Assembly (NCBI RefSeq): GCF_009846755.1
Contig: NZ_AQOR01000013.1
Coordinates: forward strand, 37,580 to 101,579
Direction: 5' to 3'
Length of the DNA: 64,000 nucleotides
Origin: Alcanivorax sp. S71-1-4
GTDB lineage: Bacteria; Pseudomonadota; Gammaproteobacteria; Pseudomonadales; Alcanivoracaceae
Positions 7,568 through 15,699 of the stretch are shown here, piece after piece (the stretch's first letter is position 1; the number at the start of each line of letters is the position of its first letter). The notes beneath the pieces were generated by a model, which ran no database searches, was not told where the DNA came from, and worked only from the letters and a program-made list of their open reading frames with translations. The translations under genes and the position numbers were made by a program.

Positions 7568-8896
7568 ATGACAACACCGCTGCCGAAACGGTTTCCACTG
7601 AACCTGTATGACGAGTTATTGCTGCACCTGGACCAGCCCGCCTCACCGCTGGGCTTGCAGATGGAAATCCGGGTCAGCGGCCATCTGGACGAAGAACGCC
7701 TGCTGCACGCCATCCGCAGCGCCGCCCGCAAACACCCGATGAGCCGCGTGTCGCTGGTGCCCCACGCCGCCGGCGACACCGCCTACTTCTGGCAACTGCA
7801 CGACGCGCTGGAACAGGTGCCGTTGCGGATCATCCAGTGCTGCGACGAAGAAAGCCTGCATGAAGCCCGCAGCGCCCTGCACAGCCTGCCGATCCCGCTG
7901 GCCGAGGCGCCACCGTTCCGCTGCGCCCTGGCGCACTGCGGTGAGCGCGGCGACTTTTTCATGATCAACATGAACAGCACCGTCAGTGACCACATCGGCC
8001 TGTACCGTTTCATGCTCTCGGTGCTGCGCGCCTACGCCAATATCAGTGACCCGGTGTCCGGCCAGGATTTCCTGACCGCACGCCAGGCCGGCCAGGAACC
8101 GGACCAGAACCTGCTCCAGGACGGCATCAGCCGCCTGACACGCGTGATGGAAATGCTCGGCAGCACCCTGAATCCACCGGCCCGTATCGCCGGGGACGGT
8201 GACGAGGCCGACCAGGCCGGTCTCGGCTTCATGCCGGTCCGCTTCAGCGGCGCCCAGACCCGGCGCCTGCAAACGTTGCGACACGGCGGCGCCACCATCA
8301 ACGATCTGCTGGCCACCACGCTGCATACGGCGATTGACCGCTGGAACACCGACCACGGCCAGAGCACCGGCCGGATCAGCATGGTGATGCCGATGAACAC
8401 GCGCGGGGACGGCTGGCGCGACGAGATCGCCAGCAACCTCTGCATGTGGGTCAACGTGGTGTCACGTGCCAGTGAACGGGAGGATTTCGACAGCCTGCTC
8501 GCCGCCATCACCCGCCAGACCAGCAACCTCAAGGAAAGCGTGACCATGGCCGTACTGGTGGACCTGATGCGGGAATTGCGCGCCCTGCCCGCCTGGATCC
8601 GACAGGCGGTACCGGCGCTGTTGCCGCTGACCGGCAACCGCATCGGCAGCACCACGGTGCTCGGCAACCTGGGGGCCATCCATTCGCCGCTGCCAGCCGG
8701 CAGCGAGCTGGCACTGTCCGAACTGTGGTTCTCGCCCCCCTGCCGCATGCCGATGGGCCTGTCGCTGGGCGCGCTGACACTGGACGACCACCTGCATTTG
8801 TCGTTCCGCTACCACCGGCAACAGTTCCGCCGGGAAAGCGCCTGGGCGTTCGCTGAAGTGTTTCTGGACATCCTCAATCAGCACCCGGGTACCTGA
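7568..8896 (+). CDS. Condensation-domain / CoA-dependent acyltransferase superfamily protein with degenerate HHxxxD motif
   Basis: 442 aa, soluble. The overall pattern resembles condensation domains and WS/DGAT or PapA-type acyltransferases: N-terminal half with LHAIRSAARKHP, a central catalytic loop, then a C-terminal half with ATINDLLATTLHTAIDRW, the VMPMNTR strand and a late GNLG segment. Where the HHxxxDG motif is expected the protein reads N136-S-T-V-S-D141-H142: both histidines are absent and the Asp is kept. It may therefore be catalytically inactive or use another mechanism. The product could be a lipid acyltransferase relative; the substrate is unknown. It stands alone after the LysR gene. 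Confidence 0.6.
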   Translation: MTTPLPKRFPLNLYDELLLHLDQPASPLGLQMEIRVSGHLDEERLLHAIRSAARKHPMSRVSLVPHAAGDTAYFWQLHDALEQVPLRIIQCCDEESLHEARSALHSLPIPLAEAPPFRCALAHCGERGDFFMINMNSTVSDHIGLYRFMLSVLRAYANISDPVSGQDFLTARQAGQEPDQNLLQDGISRLTRVMEMLGSTLNPPARIAGDGDEADQAGLGFMPVRFSGAQTRRLQTLRHGGATINDLLATTLHTAIDRWNTDHGQSTGRISMVMPMNTRGDGWRDEIASNLCMWVNVVSRASEREDFDSLLAAITRQTSNLKESVTMAVLVDLMRELRALPAWIRQAVPALLPLTGNRIGSTTVLGNLGAIHSPLPAGSELALSELWFSPPCRMPMGLSLGALTLDDHLHLSFRYHRQQFRRESAWAFAEVFLDILNQHPGT

Positions 8897-9095
8897 GGCA
8901 CCCGGTGCACCGAGGCCAGTTAAGTTTACAACCACATTGACTACCCCGCGCGGCGCCATGGTCAATTCAGCGAATGACTGTTCACCCAATAGAGCTAGAC
9001 TGGCCGCTCAGCTTCAGCATGGCTGAGGGCTCAGAGAGTGTCCCTCCTGAGTCCGGAGTGTATTCTCCGTGATAGCTCTCCCGAGCAAAAAATTC
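8897..9095 (+). other. Intergenic stretch with several hairpins; candidate small RNA
   Basis: No open frame of coding quality. It holds an ATTGAC...GTCAAT inverted repeat (8936-8965) and further short hairpins: GGCTCAG with CTGAGTC, and CGGAG with CTCCG. It then ends at the strong terminator at 9096. No good sigma-70 promoter was found. It could be a small RNA, or simply the 3' untranslated region of the upstream gene. Confidence 0.25.
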
Positions 9096-9124
9096 CGGCG
9101 CCCCTTTGGGGCGCCGTTTTTTTT
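9096..9124. terminator. Strong bidirectional rho-independent terminator
   Basis: A 9-bp perfect stem CGGCGCCCC / GGGGCGCCG with a TTT loop is followed by eight T on the + strand. On the reverse strand it is followed by AATTTTTT. It separates convergent genes. Confidence 0.85.
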
Positions 9125-9152
9125 GCGGCTTTTTTGCGGCTTTTTTTGGGGC

Positions 9153-9364
9153 GTAGGGTGGGTAGAGCGAATGCGAAACCCACCGGGTCCATGTGCCGCA
9201 CTGCTCGCACAAAACCATCGAAACTACCTGTTCCTGTTCCTGTTCCTGTTCCCACGACCCACTATCCACGCCCCCTAACCAAACCGGGTGATTTCGATGA
9301 TTTTGCGGGAGTGAGTAACAGGCATGGACTCGGTGGGTTTCGCCTTTGGCTCTACCCACCCTAC
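9153..9364. repeat. Family A palindromic element, copy 2
   Basis: Left arm 9153-9184 (starts GTAGGGTGGGTAGAGCGAAT) and right arm 9332-9364 pair with a few mismatches. The inner arms again carry AAAACCATCGAAAC and TTTCGATGATTTT. The centre has a four-fold CTGTTC microsatellite (about 9228-9252). The right end is 6 nt from the stop of the HNH gene. It lies between convergent genes and directly after the terminator at 9096. Confidence 0.88.
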
Positions 9365-9370
9365 CACCCT

Positions 9371-9949
9371 TCAGGCTGCCGGCATCCCTTCCAGCCAGCG
9401 GCTCTGCCGGGAGAACTGGCCACGCAGGAATTCCATCTGGTCACCACGAATGCGGTGGCTGTTGATCAGTGCCAGGTACTCGGCCATGTTCGGCACGTAC
9501 GGCAACGCCAGCAGCTCCATATTGCATTCCTCCAGCAGCCGGCTGCCCTTGTGCTGGTTGCAGCGCCGGCAGGCGGCCACCACATTCAGCCAGGTGTCAC
9601 GCCCACCGCGCGACGTCGGCACGATGTGATCACGGGTCAGCGCGTGGTCACTGAACGACTGGCCACAATACAGGCAGATGTTCTGGTCACGGCGAAACAG
9701 GGCACGGTTGGTCAGGGGTGGCCGGGTGCGGGGGTGCGGGTTGATGCGCCCGTCACAGGCGATGATGGAGTGCAACTGCATCTCGGAGCGCTCGCCGGTG
9801 CAGCGGGAGATACCACCGCGCACACGGTAGATGACGTCGCCCAGCGTCCAGGTCACCAGCCCCCGGGCATACAGACAGGCGGCATCCTGCCAATGGAGCC
9901 ATTCCATTGGTGTACCGGCGATATCCAGCCTGAGAATCCGAGCGGACAT
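9371..9949 (-). CDS. HNH endonuclease family protein
   Basis: 192 aa from the ATG at 9949 (GGGAG upstream). The C-terminal half holds the HNH/zinc module: C-x2-C (ICLYCGQ), then the DHIVPTSRGG core with the catalytic His, and a second C-x2-C (CRRCNQHKG). The N-terminal 80 residues resemble the lead segment seen in chromosomal HNH proteins of Pseudomonas-type bacteria. They are unlike restriction or homing enzymes in that no methylase or intron is adjacent. Such proteins are likely nickases or nucleases of unknown purpose. It is bounded by family A repeat copy 2 on its 3' side. Confidence 0.85.
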   Translation of the reverse strand: MSARILRLDIAGTPMEWLHWQDAACLYARGLVTWTLGDVIYRVRGGISRCTGERSEMQLHSIIACDGRINPHPRTRPPLTNRALFRRDQNICLYCGQSFSDHALTRDHIVPTSRGGRDTWLNVVAACRRCNQHKGSRLLEECNMELLALPYVPNMAEYLALINSHRIRGDQMEFLRGQFSRQSRWLEGMPAA

Positions 9950-10373
9950 AATCACTCCCGTTGCGACCCGATCATCGACACCGGCGGCTGCACCCGTCCC
10001 GGCAGCTAACCGGCACGCACACAACGCACAGCGACTTCTGTCTTCGCCGGCCTGCTTTGCGTACCGCGATGGAGAGCATCACAGCGCAAAAACATGACCA
10101 CCGCATGGCAGTGACAGATCGTTTTTCCGCCCGCCCCGGCGCGACATGACGCAGGCTCGGAGCGCGGCGTTTAGCCGGTCGGGTGAAACACCGCTCAGGT
10201 ATTCGCACCGCGCCGGCCACGCAAACCCGGTGAAGACACTCGGATTTGCCGTGATTCGGGCAACAGGCACCGGCAACAGGTTGGCCGGCGCAACGGAAGT
10301 TGCCGAAATAATAACCACGCTTTTTATCAGACCACAAGCACGATCACGGCAGAAAAAGCCGAAAAAACCGCTA
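9950..10373. other. 424-bp intergenic region, no gene recognised
   Basis: Lies upstream of the HNH gene and downstream of the DUF3047 gene. Base composition swings from GC-rich to locally AT-rich (around 10300-10335). Reading frames are present but show no ribosome sites or familiar protein sequence. A GCGGTTTTTT stretch just after the DUF3047 stop on the reverse strand may contribute to termination. Confidence 0.4.
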
Positions 10374-11012
10374 TCACGGCCCGCCGCCAAAACGTGGCAA
10401 TCGATAACAGGCGCTCGCCTGGCCCCGCGTGTTGTCGGCATCGGTCATGATCGCCACCGCCGTCACCCGGGTGATATCAATGTCGTGAAAGCGACGAAAA
10501 TCCGCGCGCACGTCACGTTCGAAGCTGCGCCATTCGCCCAGCCCGTCTTCGCCGCTCTGCACCGCCACCATGATGGCATTGCCGGTAAACGGATTCGGCC
10601 ACACGGTGCCGATCGCCTGTTCGCGTGACCAGACATAGTTCACCGCCCGCGTCTGCCAGAAGAAACGCCCTTCATGAATCACGTAAACCCGGGCCAGGAA
10701 ATCGTCGCCACCGCGGCGTCGTTCCAGCGCCGCAGTGCCCGGCGTGTCAGAGCCGGGCACCAGAGGCGCCTCGGCACGCCACTGCCAGCGCAATAACAGG
10801 TCCGGCTGATCGGCGGCGTCCAGTTGCCTGACCAGCCCGGACGCAGTGCCGCGGGCCTCCGCACGAATGCAGTCATGTTCGGCATCCAGGCTGTACAGGG
10901 TGCGCCCTGCGAACACGACCTCGCGCCAGCCCGGCACCGGGTCGGGCAAGGTGTCGCGGGCCAGCGCCTGGGCACTGAGCAGTGTCATGAGCACGATAAC
11001 CGTGCATCGCAT
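10374..11012 (-). CDS. DUF3047 domain-containing exported protein
   Basis: 212 aa from the ATG at 11012, six nt after GGAGG. A signal peptide of about 20 residues ends at QALA-RD. The mature part has the DUF3047 pattern: LLLRWQWRAEAP, then DDFLARVYVIHEG, the YVWSREQAIGTVWPNPF segment, and a C-terminal VTAVAIMTDADNT strand. DUF3047 proteins are predicted periplasmic beta-sandwich proteins without assigned function, common in marine proteobacteria. It is divergent from the GMC dehydrogenase (178 bp between starts). Confidence 0.82.
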   Translation of the reverse strand: MRCTVIVLMTLLSAQALARDTLPDPVPGWREVVFAGRTLYSLDAEHDCIRAEARGTASGLVRQLDAADQPDLLLRWQWRAEAPLVPGSDTPGTAALERRRGGDDFLARVYVIHEGRFFWQTRAVNYVWSREQAIGTVWPNPFTGNAIMVAVQSGEDGLGEWRSFERDVRADFRRFHDIDITRVTAVAIMTDADNTRGQASACYRLPRFGGGP

Positions 11013-11190
11013 CGGCATCCTCCCGACCGGTCGAAGGGTCGCCAGCGGCCACAGGTCCATGGCAGTCTGACGGCACAGTGATGACCAAATGGTCACAAAT
11101 AGTATTCAGTGAACAGGTGTGCCTGCTTACAATTGAGCCACTTCAGCCCCGGGGATTTCATTACCCTTTTCACAACTGGACCGTAACCGT

Positions 11191-12780
11191 ATGTCCTTTG
11201 ATTATCTGATTATCGGCGGTGGCTCGGCCGGCTGCGTGATGGCCAACCGCCTGTCCGCCAACCCGAATAACAAAGTCTGCCTGCTGGAAGCCGGCCCGGA
11301 TGACAACAGCCTGCTGGTACGCATGCCCGCCGGCATCATCGCACTGATGCGTTCCAACAAGCGCAACTGGCGTTATTACACCGCTCCCCAGACCGCCCTG
11401 AACAACCGCGAAATCTACATTCCGCGCGGCAAGACGCTGGGCGGCTCCAGCGCCGTGAACGCCATGATCTACACCCGTGGCCACCAGTGGGATTACGACC
11501 ACTGGGCCTCGCTGGGCAATGCCGGCTGGGGCTGGGACGAGGTGCTGCCGATCTTCAAGCGCAGCCAGAACCAGGAACGTGGCGCGAGCGAATTCCACGG
11601 CACCGGCGGCCCGCTGAACGTGGCCGACCTGCGCTACCACCACCCGGTCAGCAACGCCTTTATCAGCGCCTGCGCGCAGGCCGGCCTGCCGCTGACGGAC
11701 GATTTCAACAATGCCACCCAGGAAGGCGTCGGTTTTTATCAGGTCACCCAGAAAGACGGCGAACGTTGCGGCGTGGCGCGCGGCTACCTGCACCCGGCGC
11801 TGGAGCGCCCGAACCTGACCGTGATCACCGATGCCCGCGTCAGCCGCCTGATCCTCGATGGCAAGCGTGTGATCGGCGCGGAATACACCCGCAAGGGCCG
11901 CGCGCAACGCGTTGAAGCGGCTGAAACCGTACTCTGCGGTGGCGCCATCAACTCGCCGCAGGTGTTGTTGCTGTCCGGCATCGGGCCGCGCGAGGAACTG
12001 GCACGGCACGATATTCAGGTTCGCCATGAGCTGCCCGGCGTCGGTGAAAACCTGCAGGATCATCCGGATGTGCTGCTGGTGCACCGCTCACTGAAAAAAG
12101 ACGCACTGAGCCTGTCGCCGTTCGCGCTGCCCAAGCATATCAAGGCACTGTGGCAGTTTTTCCGCGACCGCTCCGGCCCGTTGACCTCGAACGTGGCAGA
12201 ATCCGGCGGCTTCATCAAATCGCGCCCGGAAGAACCGATCCCCGATCTGCAATTGCACCTGACCGCCGCGATGCTCGACAACCATGGCCTGAACTGGCTG
12301 TTCGCCATGGGCTGGGGCTATTCCGCCCACGTCTGTATCCTGCGCCCGAAAAGCCGGGGCCGGGTCGCCCTCAACAGCGCCGACCCGCACGACAACGCGC
12401 TGATCGACCCGCGTTTCCTGACTCATCCGGACGATATGGAAGGCATGGTGCGCGGCGCCAAGGTGGTACGCGATATTCTTCGCCAGGAAGCCCTGAAAGA
12501 CTGGTCCGGCGATGAAATCTTCCCCGGCACGGCGATCCAGAGCGACGAAGACTATCGCGATTTCCTGCGCCGCAAATGCGACAACATTTATCACCCGGTG
12601 GGCACCTGCAAGATGGGTATCGATGACATGGCCGTCGTGGCACCGGACAGCCTGCGTGTGCATGGCCTGGACGGCGTGCGCGTGGTCGATGCCTCCGTCA
12701 TGCCGACCCTGATCGGCGGCAACACCAATGCCCCCACCGTGATGATCGCCGAGAAAGCGGCGGACATGATGGGCGTGTAA
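11191..12780 (+). CDS. GMC family FAD-dependent alcohol dehydrogenase (AlkJ/choline dehydrogenase type)
   Basis: 529 aa. The N-terminal FAD-binding motif GGGSAGCVMANRLS is followed by the GMC signatures PRGKTLGGSSAVNAM and GGAINSPQVLLLSGIG. The C-terminal active site has HPVGTCKMG with the catalytic His and GGNTNAPTVMIAEKAADM with the Asn. Segments such as GFYQVTQKDG and LTSNVAESGGF closely resemble AlkJ, which oxidises medium-chain alcohols in alkane degradation. It lacks the longer C-terminal tail of BetA. It is likely membrane-associated and passes electrons to quinone. A choline substrate cannot be excluded, but no betB or betI is adjacent. Confidence 0.88.
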   Translation: MSFDYLIIGGGSAGCVMANRLSANPNNKVCLLEAGPDDNSLLVRMPAGIIALMRSNKRNWRYYTAPQTALNNREIYIPRGKTLGGSSAVNAMIYTRGHQWDYDHWASLGNAGWGWDEVLPIFKRSQNQERGASEFHGTGGPLNVADLRYHHPVSNAFISACAQAGLPLTDDFNNATQEGVGFYQVTQKDGERCGVARGYLHPALERPNLTVITDARVSRLILDGKRVIGAEYTRKGRAQRVEAAETVLCGGAINSPQVLLLSGIGPREELARHDIQVRHELPGVGENLQDHPDVLLVHRSLKKDALSLSPFALPKHIKALWQFFRDRSGPLTSNVAESGGFIKSRPEEPIPDLQLHLTAAMLDNHGLNWLFAMGWGYSAHVCILRPKSRGRVALNSADPHDNALIDPRFLTHPDDMEGMVRGAKVVRDILRQEALKDWSGDEIFPGTAIQSDEDYRDFLRRKCDNIYHPVGTCKMGIDDMAVVAPDSLRVHGLDGVRVVDASVMPTLIGGNTNAPTVMIAEKAADMMGV

Positions 12781-12811
12781 CGTCCCGGAAAACGGCCTGT
12801 GCCGGGGTGGC

Positions 12812-13171
12812 TCAGATCACCCCGGCCTGCCGGCACAGCACTAACGCCAGCCCCGCTTCAATCCCCAGGAACAGCCACACCGGCCAGCGCCGGGTCGGTT
12901 CCCGCACCAGGCCCACCAGCCGCCCGGCCGCCATCCCCGCCAGCGCCACCCCGACCGTCAGCCAGATGCCTTCGGCCCATTGCGGCTGCTGTCGCGACCA
13001 CCACAGCAAGGCGCACATGGCGACACCGTAGCCGCCGTAGACCGCCTGGATTTCATTGCGGGCGGCGGCAGTACCAGCCTGAATATCGAACACGGCGAGA
13101 AAGGTTCGCGGCACAATCAACGCGCCCAGCCCCATGGCCAGGAACAGCATGGCAATGACAGTGATCATCAT
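12812..13171 (-). CDS. Small four-helix membrane protein (DUF4345-like)
   Basis: 119 aa with four hydrophobic segments (about 3-23, 45-60, 68-88, 95-113) and short charged loops. The layout, with an Asn-Glu-hydrophobic helix RNEIQAVYGGYGVAM, is that of DUF4345 proteins. Function is unknown. GGAGAG precedes the ATG pair at 13171. It is convergent with the GMC gene, with 31 bp between stops. Confidence 0.6.
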   Translation of the reverse strand: MMITVIAMLFLAMGLGALIVPRTFLAVFDIQAGTAAARNEIQAVYGGYGVAMCALLWWSRQQPQWAEGIWLTVGVALAGMAAGRLVGLVREPTRRWPVWLFLGIEAGLALVLCRQAGVI

Positions 13172-13290
13172 GGTCCGGCTCTCCTTGGTTTTTTCGCGAG
13201 GCTAGAGGGCCGGTGCTGCGCTGGCAACGACCTCCGGTATCATTGCTGCCTTCCCGCTATTTCTTTCCGGGAAATGTATACCGCAGAGAC

Positions 13291-13318
13291 GAATAAAGCG
13301 CCCGGAGGCGCTTTATTC
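13291..13318. terminator. Perfect 12-bp hairpin terminator downstream of degQ
   Basis: GAATAAAGCGCC and GGCGCTTTATTC pair perfectly around a CGGA loop. The A/T-rich outer part gives T tracts on either strand. It is placed about 30 nt after the degQ stop codon on the reverse strand. Confidence 0.7.
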
Positions 13319-13345
13319 AGTGTCGTCACTGCCTGGACGGGCAGG

Positions 13346-14737
13346 CTAACGCAGTACGACGAAGAACATTCCGCCAGAGCGGTTGAGCCGCAGCAGCAAC
13401 GCCGCATCCTGATCCGGCACGGCGGCACGCAACTGGTCGACGTTCTCCACATCCTTGCGGTTGGCATTGATGATCACGTCGCCCCGGCGCAGGCCGGCGC
13501 GCCAGGCGGCGCTGCCGTCTTCCACATCCTCGACCAGCACACCTTTGCTGGCGTAATCCACTTCGCCATCGCGCAGGTCGCGGATACTGGCGCCACGCAG
13601 ATGCTCGGACACCGCATTGCCGTCAGCCGTCTGCCCGCCGGTTTCGCGGATCACAGCCACCACCTGACGCGGCTTGCCGTCACGCACGATATCCAGCCGC
13701 ACCTGCTCGCCTACCGGCGACAGACCGACCCGGTTGCGCAGGTCCGCCGCGCGGGTTATCGGCTTGCCGTCCACCGCCGTCACGATATCGCCCGGTTGCA
13801 GGCCGGCTTCCGAGGCCGCGCTGTTGTCCAGCACCTGGCTCACCACCACACCGCTCTTCTGTTCCACGTCGAAGGCTTCTGCCAGTTCCGGGCCGAGATC
13901 CTGCACCGTCACACCGAGCACACCGCGACGCACTTCACCATTCTCGATCAGCTGCATCATCACGTTGCCGGCCATCTCGGTGGGGATGGCGAAACCGATA
14001 CCGACGTTACCGCCTGCCGGTGCAATGATGGCCGTGTTGATCCCCACCAGTTCACCGCGCAGGTTCACCAGCGCACCGCCGGAATTACCCGGGTTGATGG
14101 ACGCGTCGGTCTGGATGAAATTCTCGTAGCCGTCGATGCGCAGGCCGGTCCGGCCCAGCGCGGACACGATCCCCGAGGTCACCGTCTGGCCGAGGCCGAA
14201 CGGATTGCCGATGGCGATCACGAAATCCCCGACGCGCAGCGTGGTGGAATCAGCGATCTTGATCTCCACCAGGTTGGCCGCCTCGACTTTCAACACCGCC
14301 AGATCGACGCCGCTGTCAGTGCCGACCACCTCGGCTTTCATGGTGCGGCCATCCACCAGCGTCACTTCTACTTCGTCGGCATTGCGCACCACGTGCGCGT
14401 TGGTCAGGACATAACCGTTCTTCGCGTCCACAATCACCCCGGACCCGGCACTGGCGGTACGCCGCTCGGGCATTTGCCCCGGCTGGTCAGGCAGGTTGAA
14501 GAAACGACGGAAAAACGGGTCCTGCATGAGTGGGTTCTGGTGCGCACGCACGCGCGCAAACGTCGCAATATTCACCACCGCCGGCGAGACTTCCTCCAGC
14601 ATCGGCGCCAGTGACGGCAACTCCTGGCCATCGCCAATGACGCGGGGTAAAACGGCCTGCGCCGGCAGGGTCAGGATCATGCCCAGCAGTATCAGGAACG
14701 CCGGCACGGACAGGCGCCGGAATCGTGTTGCTTGCAA
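13346..14737 (-). CDS. degQ: Periplasmic serine endoprotease, DegP/DegQ (HtrA) family
   Basis: 463 aa. The start is a TTG at 14737 seven nt after GGAGG; no ATG lies nearby before the signal sequence. A signal peptide ends near PAQA. The trypsin-like domain carries TNAHVV (His), an Asp in SGVDLAVLK, and the nucleophile in GNSGG. Two PDZ domains follow (about 270-350 and 380-460), ending in a short FFVVLR strand. DegQ-type proteases degrade misfolded envelope proteins as cage oligomers. P. aeruginosa MucD is the closest functional analogue; the lack of an adjacent algU-mucABC cluster leaves DegQ versus MucD open. Confidence 0.87.
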   Translation of the reverse strand: MQATRFRRLSVPAFLILLGMILTLPAQAVLPRVIGDGQELPSLAPMLEEVSPAVVNIATFARVRAHQNPLMQDPFFRRFFNLPDQPGQMPERRTASAGSGVIVDAKNGYVLTNAHVVRNADEVEVTLVDGRTMKAEVVGTDSGVDLAVLKVEAANLVEIKIADSTTLRVGDFVIAIGNPFGLGQTVTSGIVSALGRTGLRIDGYENFIQTDASINPGNSGGALVNLRGELVGINTAIIAPAGGNVGIGFAIPTEMAGNVMMQLIENGEVRRGVLGVTVQDLGPELAEAFDVEQKSGVVVSQVLDNSAASEAGLQPGDIVTAVDGKPITRAADLRNRVGLSPVGEQVRLDIVRDGKPRQVVAVIRETGGQTADGNAVSEHLRGASIRDLRDGEVDYASKGVLVEDVEDGSAAWRAGLRRGDVIINANRKDVENVDQLRAAVPDQDAALLLRLNRSGGMFFVVLR

Positions 14738-14897
14738 GGTTCGCCCTCCTAATCAAGGTTCGGAAAATCGCCCGGAGCGTTTTTTTGACATCGCATCAGC
14801 GACTGCCTGAAGGGTGGCCGCCAGGAACGGTGGGCCACGGAAACAATCACCCCAATGCAGCGGATTCGACCCAGGCAGTGTGACAAGGTTCCTGATA

Positions 14898-15581
14898 TCA
14901 GGCCGGGCTCACCGGCTCCGCGACGAACAGCCGCACCCGGTTGTATTCACTGGATTCACCCAGGTCCGGCCAGGTGCAGGCCTGGTCCTCGGCCAGCCGC
15001 CGGTAGCCCGGCGGGTTCAGATCCGGAATGCGAGAATCCGCCAGCCATACCGACGGGACAGCGCGGAACGTCTCCAGCAGGGTGAGGTTGTCACGGTCGT
15101 AGAGAATATCCGCGGCGGTCAGCACGTCGGCCCGTGGCAGGCACTCGGCCAGGTCCTCGCAGGTCTCTACCCGCAAGCCGTTGAGCACCGCGTTTTCCTG
15201 TACCGCCAGCCGCGCATACGGATCAAGATCGCAGGCAATTACCCGAGCCGCACCCGCCAGTGCAGCAGACAGCGCCACCACCCCGGAACCACTGCCTACA
15301 TCCACGACAGTACGGCCTGCCACCGCCGCCGGATGCGCCAGCAACCAGGCGCCCAGCACCTGCCCGGACGCCCAGCAAAACGACCAGTACGGCGGCTCTT
15401 CCATCAACGTATTCACGGTCTGTGGCGACAGCGCCCGGCTGGACAGGATGTCCGCCAGCAACCACAGGCGCAGCGTCGGGATACGCGGCAGTGGCGTGGC
15501 CGCCAGCGACGCCTCCGGCAATACCGCCTGCAACCGCGCGAGCAGCCCGGACGGCGCTGTCTTTCCTGATTCTGCTGTCAT
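14898..15581 (-). CDS. Class I SAM-dependent methyltransferase (lysine methyltransferase-like)
   Basis: 227 aa starting at the ATG at 15581 (AGGGT upstream). The Rossmann-type motif I reads VVDVGSGSGVVALSAALAG, motif post-I is VIACDLDPYA, and a later strand ADVLTAADILYD stands where the family has its substrate-binding strand. The N-terminal segment PPYWSFCWASGQVLGAWLL is the hallmark of the METTL20/ETFB lysine methyltransferase and Methyltransf_16 group. Bacterial members methylate the electron-transfer flavoprotein beta subunit or related proteins. The actual substrate is not shown by context. Confidence 0.75.
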   Translation of the reverse strand: MTAESGKTAPSGLLARLQAVLPEASLAATPLPRIPTLRLWLLADILSSRALSPQTVNTLMEEPPYWSFCWASGQVLGAWLLAHPAAVAGRTVVDVGSGSGVVALSAALAGAARVIACDLDPYARLAVQENAVLNGLRVETCEDLAECLPRADVLTAADILYDRDNLTLLETFRAVPSVWLADSRIPDLNPPGYRRLAEDQACTWPDLGESSEYNRVRLFVAEPVSPA

Positions 15582-15699
15582 ACCCTTTGCACCCTGAAAC
15601 AGATTTTGCCCGATGAGGGCCTTTGACCTCTGTGCCGCCCCCGTTGCGCGGCACCCGGCGCCCCAGATGGTCGCCAGAATGGACGCGGAGAATAACAAG

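Noticed and set aside
9153..9364. Short peptides with Glu-Gln repeats encoded in the repeat
   Set aside because: They arise from the CTGTTC microsatellite inside a family A element. No start signal or conservation of the frame between copies.
12980..14614. A 544-codon open frame opposite degQ
   Set aside because: Antisense shadow: no domain signature, His/Arg-rich composition typical of complementary reading of GC-rich genes.
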